Shown here piece after piece: positions 6,740 through 8,257 of a stretch of 8,257 bases of DNA. The first letter of the stretch is position 1, and each line of letters starts with the position of its first letter. Source of the DNA: Muricomes sp. (GTDB taxonomy: Bacteria; Bacillota; Clostridia; Lachnospirales; Lachnospiraceae); NCBI GenBank assembly GCA_020024675.1, contig JAHHTM010000045.1, forward strand, positions 1 to 8,257, read 5' to 3'. The notes under the pieces were generated by a model, which did not search any database, was not told the origin of the DNA, and worked only from the letters and a program-made list of their open reading frames with translations. The position numbers were made by a program, and so were the translations under genes.

Positions 6740-6779
6740 TGCATGGGATAAAAATATTCTGACAGGCAGAAGAAAAATA

Positions 6780-6808
6780 ATGACATTGCATATTTGAAGT
6801 GATATAAT
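6780..6808 (+). promoter_or_regulatory. Promoter of the DUF6560-like gene
   Basis: ATGACA (6780-6785, one mismatch to TTGACA) and a perfect TATAAT (6803-6808) are separated by exactly 17 bp. The predicted start near 6815 gives a leader of about 34 nt before the ATG at 6849. Confidence 0.72.
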
Positions 6809-6817
6809 TTCAAATAT
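6790..6817. promoter_or_regulatory. Operator-like inverted repeat around the -10 box
   Basis: A perfect 9-bp inverted repeat, ATATTTGAA (6790-6798) and TTCAAATAT (6809-6817), has a 10-bp spacer that contains the TATAAT box. The half-site centres are about 19 bp apart, close to two helical turns, a usual geometry for a dimeric repressor. The binding protein is unknown. Confidence 0.5.
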
Positions 6818-6848
6818 ATTAACAAAATAAACGTTTAGAGTGATTATA

Positions 6849-7403
6849 ATGGGATTTATCAAATCGCTTTTTGAAATATTTATACAAGTTGTGCCGTATT
6901 TAGTTGTATTTGCTATATTGAGGTATATCGTAAAATGTCAACAAAAGAGAGCTAAAGAGCGAGAGGAAGAGCGGAAAAACGGAAGAATTAGGACACATTA
7001 TATAATAAAGACTGAAAAAATGCTTACTATAATTTTTATTGTAGCTGTATTTCTGTTTGGAGGAGCTACGGTAGCAAGTGCTATCCAACAGGATGACTTA
7101 TTTCCGCCTTTGGTGTTTGGCATTTTCTTTATTGTTTCTTTAATCGGCTCATTGAATATGATAATGTGGAAACTTGAAGTTAACGGAGATGAAATTACAT
7201 GGCGTTCAACTTTTGGGAGAAAGAGAACTTTTCGTTTTGAAGATATTACATATTGTGAGAGAAAGAAAGGTTCTATATGCGTATATGTAAATAGGGAAAA
7301 ATTATTTACTATCGATAGTAATATCGACAAAGAAGAATTTATGGAAGATATAAAGAGGAGAAGAATACCTGTAAAATCTTATTGGGTAAATAAGTATAAA
7401 TAG
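6849..7403 (+). CDS. DUF6560-like small membrane protein with PH-like C-terminal domain
   Basis: A 184-aa membrane protein of unknown function, resembling the Clostridia DUF6560 family (recognised by overall plan, not by a decisive motif). Predicted order: a first membrane segment (about 7-29); a very charged linker rich in Arg, Lys and Glu (30-55); two further segments (about 58-78 and 86-107); then a soluble beta-rich domain (about 108-175). That domain starts KLEVNGDEITWRSTFGRKRTFRFEDI, the pattern of bacterial PH-like domains in which a short hairpin 'v-gd-i-wr' precedes 'f-eDI'. The frame also allows a GTG start at 6840. The ATG at 6849 is preferred because GAGTGAT (6838-6844) then serves as a partial Shine-Dalgarno at usable distance. 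The ribosome site is weak compared with neighbours. The gene has its own promoter with an operator-like palindrome, and no clear terminator directly after it. Confidence 0.72.
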   Translation: MGFIKSLFEIFIQVVPYLVVFAILRYIVKCQQKRAKEREEERKNGRIRTHYIIKTEKMLTIIFIVAVFLFGGATVASAIQQDDLFPPLVFGIFFIVSLIGSLNMIMWKLEVNGDEITWRSTFGRKRTFRFEDITYCERKKGSICVYVNREKLFTIDSNIDKEEFMEDIKRRRIPVKSYWVNKYK

Positions 7404-7746
7404 CAAAGAACTTGTATTTTTTTCAAAAGAGTAATAACATACAATTTTTTCTCTTTTAGTAATGCTATATCATTAGTTGTGCAGGCGGAGTGATCCAGAC
7501 ACGGTGGCAGGAAAATCTCTCAGATTTTTCTGCCATATCTTACAAGTGACTGGTTCACTTCGTCTGTGAGCGAGCCTGTGGCGAGCGAAGATTAAGCCCT
7601 CGTTATCTAACAAGGAGAGCACAAAAAACAAGAGACAATATACACTAGCAAGCGGAAAACGCTGTATTTACAAGGAAAAACCACATTTTACATGGTGTGA
7701 TATAAATTATACCATTATCACTTGGAAAAATTGAATAAGACATAGG
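7404..7746. other. Non-coding structured stretch, candidate ncRNA or intergenic repeat
   Basis: No gene is supportable on either strand. The minus-strand frames are broken every few dozen codons. From about 7480 to 7620 GC rises (32 of 60 in 7541-7600, against 21 of 60 inside the preceding gene) and secondary structure is dense. It includes a 14-bp hairpin at 7505-7535, AAGTGA/TCACTT (7544-7549 with 7555-7560), CTTCG/CGAAG (7558-7562 with 7586-7590), and a tandem near-repeat CTGTGAGCGAGC / CTGTGGCGAGC (7564-7575, 7576-7586). A weaker 7-bp pairing AAAAGAG/CTCTTTT (7425-7431, 7451-7457) follows the upstream gene. Reading on the plus strand, the stretch ends at a proper intrinsic terminator (7747-7786), so an RNA running from the preceding gene or from an internal start could end there. 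Confidence 0.45.
7505..7535. repeat. 14-bp near-perfect hairpin
   Basis: Arms 7505-7518 and 7522-7535 pair along their full length, with one G-U (G7511 with T7529) and a 3-nt loop CTC. No T-tract follows (TATCTTAC), so it is not an ordinary terminator. It is the strongest single structure in the intergenic stretch. Confidence 0.75.
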
Positions 7747-7786
7747 AAAGACAGTTGATTTCAAACGAGAAATTGATTGTCTTTTT
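7747..7786 (+). terminator. Intrinsic terminator of an unassigned plus-strand transcript
   Basis: A 13-bp stem (7750-7762 with 7769-7781, including three G-U pairs) has a 6-nt loop AAACGA and is followed by TTTTT (7782-7786). Three upstream A residues can lengthen the stem. It lies more than 340 nt after the last plus-strand gene, so it either ends a very long 3' UTR of the DUF6560-like gene or a separate non-coding RNA. Confidence 0.72.
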
Positions 7787-7862
7787 ATTATAAAAATAAA
7801 ATTAATCTGCGAGACTTTTTTGAGCTCGAATCCGGCTCCACAACCTTCTCATTTGGCAGCAA

Positions 7863-8057
7863 TTATTGGGTCACGCACATCTTCGGGATTTTGAATGCGC
7901 GGCCGATTCGTATCGCCGGAAGCTTCCCCTCATTGATGCGATTATAGACGAAAATACGGCTGCAACCCAGCATTTTCTGCACTTGTCTGACGGTTACGAT
8001 GTCCGGATATTCGGAAAACATCTGGTCACAGATGGCCTTTAAATCTTGTTTTTTCAT
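7863..8057 (-). CDS. Excisionase-like helix-turn-helix protein of an integrative element
   Basis: A 64-aa DNA-binding protein of the excisionase / HTH_17 (MerR-like winged helix) type. TVRQVQKMLGCSRIFVYNRINEGKLPAIRIG (22-52) gives the helix, the turn, the recognition helix and the wing. FKIPK at 56-60 is the conserved final strand. In integrative conjugative elements such proteins direct excision together with a tyrosine recombinase encoded just downstream. Here no integrase follows on the minus strand. Codon and base use differ from the neighbours: GC is 59 of 120 in 7861-7980, against about a third in the preceding genes, a sign of transfer. The start is firm: AAGGAG (complement of 8065-8070) is 7 nt before the ATG. 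The C terminus stops early at MCVTQ; the frame beyond the TAA stays open to 7788, so the gene may be truncated by one nonsense change. Confidence 0.82.
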   Translation of the reverse strand: MKKQDLKAICDQMFSEYPDIVTVRQVQKMLGCSRIFVYNRINEGKLPAIRIGRAFKIPKMCVTQ

Positions 8058-8086
8058 TGCTTTGCTCCTTTTTTAGGGTCAAAATC

Positions 8087-8110
8087 TTCTCTCCCAAATT
8101 CTCTCCAAAA
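8087..8110. repeat. 12-bp tandem direct repeat in the xis leader
   Basis: TTCTCTCCCAAA (8087-8098) is directly followed by TTCTCTCCAAAA (8099-8110), 11 of 12 positions identical. It lies 30-53 bp upstream of the excisionase-like start on the minus strand. Tandem short repeats in this place can be binding sites for an element regulator or for Xis itself, but no protein is assigned. Confidence 0.6.
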
Positions 8111-8257
8111 TGCAAAAGTAAACGCAAAACGGGTAAAAAACCGCTGACAGGAATCGCAGGAGCTAACAGAAACTACCACGGAAATCACAGGTTTTGCTTT
8201 TTCTCGAAAGTACACTCAGACCTGTGAGCCTTGTATTTGGAAAACCCAGTGTTCATG

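Larger units (their letters stand above)
6385..6779. other. Gene-free stretch with several hairpins and one interrupted reading frame
   Basis: About 400 bases with no supportable gene. The first half (6440-6595) is A-rich and featureless on the plus strand. The second half has a terminator-like hairpin (6599-6630), a 6-bp hairpin TGCTGT-AAC-ACAGCA (6633-6647), and a long inverted repeat (6696-6739). It also holds a plus-strand frame from ATG 6597 that reads 17 codons to a TAA at 6648-6650 and would continue for 48 further codons to a TGA at 6795-6797. The frame has no good ribosome binding site. Confidence 0.5.

Noticed and set aside
6840..6848. GTG start three codons earlier for the DUF6560-like gene
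   Set aside because: The GTG lies within the only Shine-Dalgarno-like sequence (GAGTGAT), which can then serve only the ATG at 6849.
7818..7840. tRNA 3'-end-like sequence (TCGAATCCGGCTCCA) as an attachment site
   Set aside because: The T-arm stem does not pair over five bases, and no anticodon or D-arm can be drawn to its left. It lies within the probable former 3' end of the excisionase-like gene, so coding sequence explains it.
7404..7862. CRISPR array, IS element or integrase remnant
   Set aside because: No regularly spaced repeats, no terminal inverted repeats with target duplication, and no recombinase motifs were seen on either strand.

Overview
The window looks like a piece of an AT-rich Firmicutes chromosome, probably a gut-type Clostridia (Lachnospiraceae-like) genome. 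The evidence is low GC, strong AAGGAGG-type ribosome binding sites, compact intrinsic terminators, and the families present (alanine racemase, AzgA/PbuG-type purine permease, NagD-like HAD phosphatase, DUF2284, DUF4430, FCD-type GntR regulator, DUF6560). The genus is an inference; no rRNA or tRNA gene is present to fix it.

Positions 1-6315 are mostly ordinary chromosomal housekeeping or metabolic genes. The 3' part of alr (1-558) ends in a strong terminator. A single-gene NCS2 purine permease follows (782-2140), with its own promoter and terminator. A HAD-IIA phosphatase (2304-3077) runs head-on into a Cys-rich DUF2284 protein (3078-3602, minus strand), and their stop codons abut with no base between them. 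A YtcJ-type amidohydrolase relative (3735-5153) forms a two-gene operon with a membrane-anchored DUF4430 protein (5169-5603). The amidohydrolase appears to lack key metal-ligand histidines. A bidirectional terminator separates this operon from a convergent GntR/FCD repressor (5653-6315, minus), which has a well-formed promoter of its own. The repressor could control the neighbouring operon, but no operator proves it.

Positions 6385-6848 hold no accepted gene. They contain several hairpins, a reading frame broken by a single TAA, and a promoter whose -10 box sits inside a perfect 9-bp inverted repeat. That promoter drives a small DUF6560-like membrane protein (6849-7403).

Positions 7404-8257 change character. 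A structured non-coding stretch of higher GC, with a 14-bp hairpin and a tandem near-repeat, ends in an intrinsic terminator at 7747-7786. After it the GC rises to about half, and a small excisionase-like HTH protein lies on the minus strand (7863-8057). Its upstream leader carries a 12-bp tandem repeat. This is probably the edge or remnant of an integrative element that continues beyond position 8257. No integrase is visible where one would normally follow xis. I did not find a clear new defence or other multi-gene system. The best candidates for something undescribed are the degenerate amidohydrolase/DUF4430 pair and the two structured intergenic regions.
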